This document shows positions 5,427-5,941 of a stretch of DNA of 5,941 bases, one piece after another (position 1 is the stretch's first letter; each line of letters opens with the position of its first letter). The notes beneath the pieces are model-generated. The model ran no database searches, was not told where the DNA came from, and worked only from the letters and a program-made list of their open reading frames with translations. Origin of the DNA: an uncultured Sutterella sp. (lineage in GTDB: Bacteria > Pseudomonadota > Gammaproteobacteria > Burkholderiales > Burkholderiaceae_F); NCBI GenBank assembly GCA_934249275.1, contig CAKQKT010000103.1, forward strand, positions 1 to 5,941, given 5' to 3'. The position numbers and the translations under genes are program-made.

Positions 5427-5941
5427 TTATTCGCCGGGCGCGCTTTCCTTGCTGGATTCGTAGACTTCCAGACGGGCTCGGTTGTATTCGCCCCAAGTCA
5501 TGGCACCCTTGAGAAGAGAGGACTGAATTGCCTCGATTTTCGGGTCGACTACTTCTCGGGAATGCTGTGCAAGTTCGATCAGGCGAGGGTCGCCCGTGGA
5601 CATCATGAGGTCTCGGGTGTCCTCGTTGATCTGGTGCAGGCTTTCGAACACTCGCTCGGCGACGCGCTTGGCGTCGGGTGTGATGCGCGAGCGGTCCTTC
5701 AGGTGCGCTTCGGTCATGCCCGCTGGCAGACAGGGCGTTTGGGCGTAGTAAAGACGGTTGGCGGGCGAAGTGCAGATTGCCCGAACGTCCCTGGAGACTT
5801 GAGTGATTCGTTCGTTGTAGTGCTCGTTGGATTGAGACAGAGGCTCTCTGTCAACGGCTGTTTCGACGCTCTGATGTTTGGATTCCGTGCCGGTGGGCGT
5901 CACCGCGCAGCCTCCGAGAAGAGAAAGAACGGAGGAGGAAA
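5427..5941 (-). CDS. Putative lipoprotein of unknown function (5' end outside window)
   Basis: The frame is open from the window edge to a TAA at 5427-5429 and shows 170 residues; the true start lies beyond base 5941. A GTG at 5901-5903 would give a 158-residue protein, but the codons just before it read SSSVLSLLGGCA, a hydrophobic run ending in a lipobox (LGGC, Cys codon 5907-5909). The GTG is therefore better read as an internal valine, and the product as a signal-peptidase-II lipoprotein with a mature part of 160 residues. Position +2 is Ala, which suggests outer-membrane sorting if E. coli rules apply. The mature part is polar and probably mostly helical, with cysteines at mature positions 46 and 60 (ICTSPAN and TPCLPAG) that could form a disulfide in the periplasm. 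I do not recognise the family. Its stop lies 65 bases before the tRNA. Confidence 0.75.
   Translation of the reverse strand, partial: SSSVLSLLGGCAVTPTGTESKHQSVETAVDREPLSQSNEHYNERITQVSRDVRAICTSPANRLYYAQTPCLPAGMTEAHLKDRSRITPDAKRVAERVFESLHQINEDTRDLMMSTGDPRLIELAQHSREVVDPKIEAIQSSLLKGAMTWGEYNRARLEVYESSKESAPGE

Overview
The window looks like a piece of a GC-rich proteobacterial chromosome, most likely a betaproteobacterium of the order Burkholderiales. The order lplT (divergent), alr, radA is a familiar Burkholderiales arrangement and the protein sequences fit it. A gut-type genus such as Sutterella is a guess from memory of the sequence style, not something shown here. No mobile element, CRISPR array or phage gene was seen.

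Layout: bases 1-75 lie downstream of lplT and hold nothing I can support. lplT (76-1410, minus) encodes an inner-membrane lysophospholipid transporter. A 235-base divergent spacer (1411-1645) contains a widely spaced 10-bp inverted repeat and a weak lplT promoter. alr (1646-2728, plus, GTG start) encodes alanine racemase, and radA (2749-4146, plus) follows after only 20 bases, probably in the same transcript. After a 169-base spacer with a hairpin next to the ribosome binding site comes the unusual gene of the window (4316-5119, plus). It encodes a UreE-like metallochaperone whose core has lost the usual nickel-binding histidines, but which carries a 120-residue tail of alternating Cys-Gly and poly-His/acidic blocks (24 Cys and 38 His in residues 148-267). 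Two hairpins follow it. A convergent tRNA-Leu(UAG) (5276-5361, minus) has its own terminator and a plausible promoter. A partial lipoprotein gene (5427 to the window edge, minus) closes the window.

Functionally, lplT recycles membrane lysophospholipid, alr supplies D-alanine for peptidoglycan and radA processes recombination intermediates. These are housekeeping genes that are neighbours rather than one pathway. The UreE-like protein has no urease, hydrogenase or nickel-transport gene beside it here. It looks like a stand-alone metal-binding, storage or delivery protein and is the best candidate for an undescribed system.
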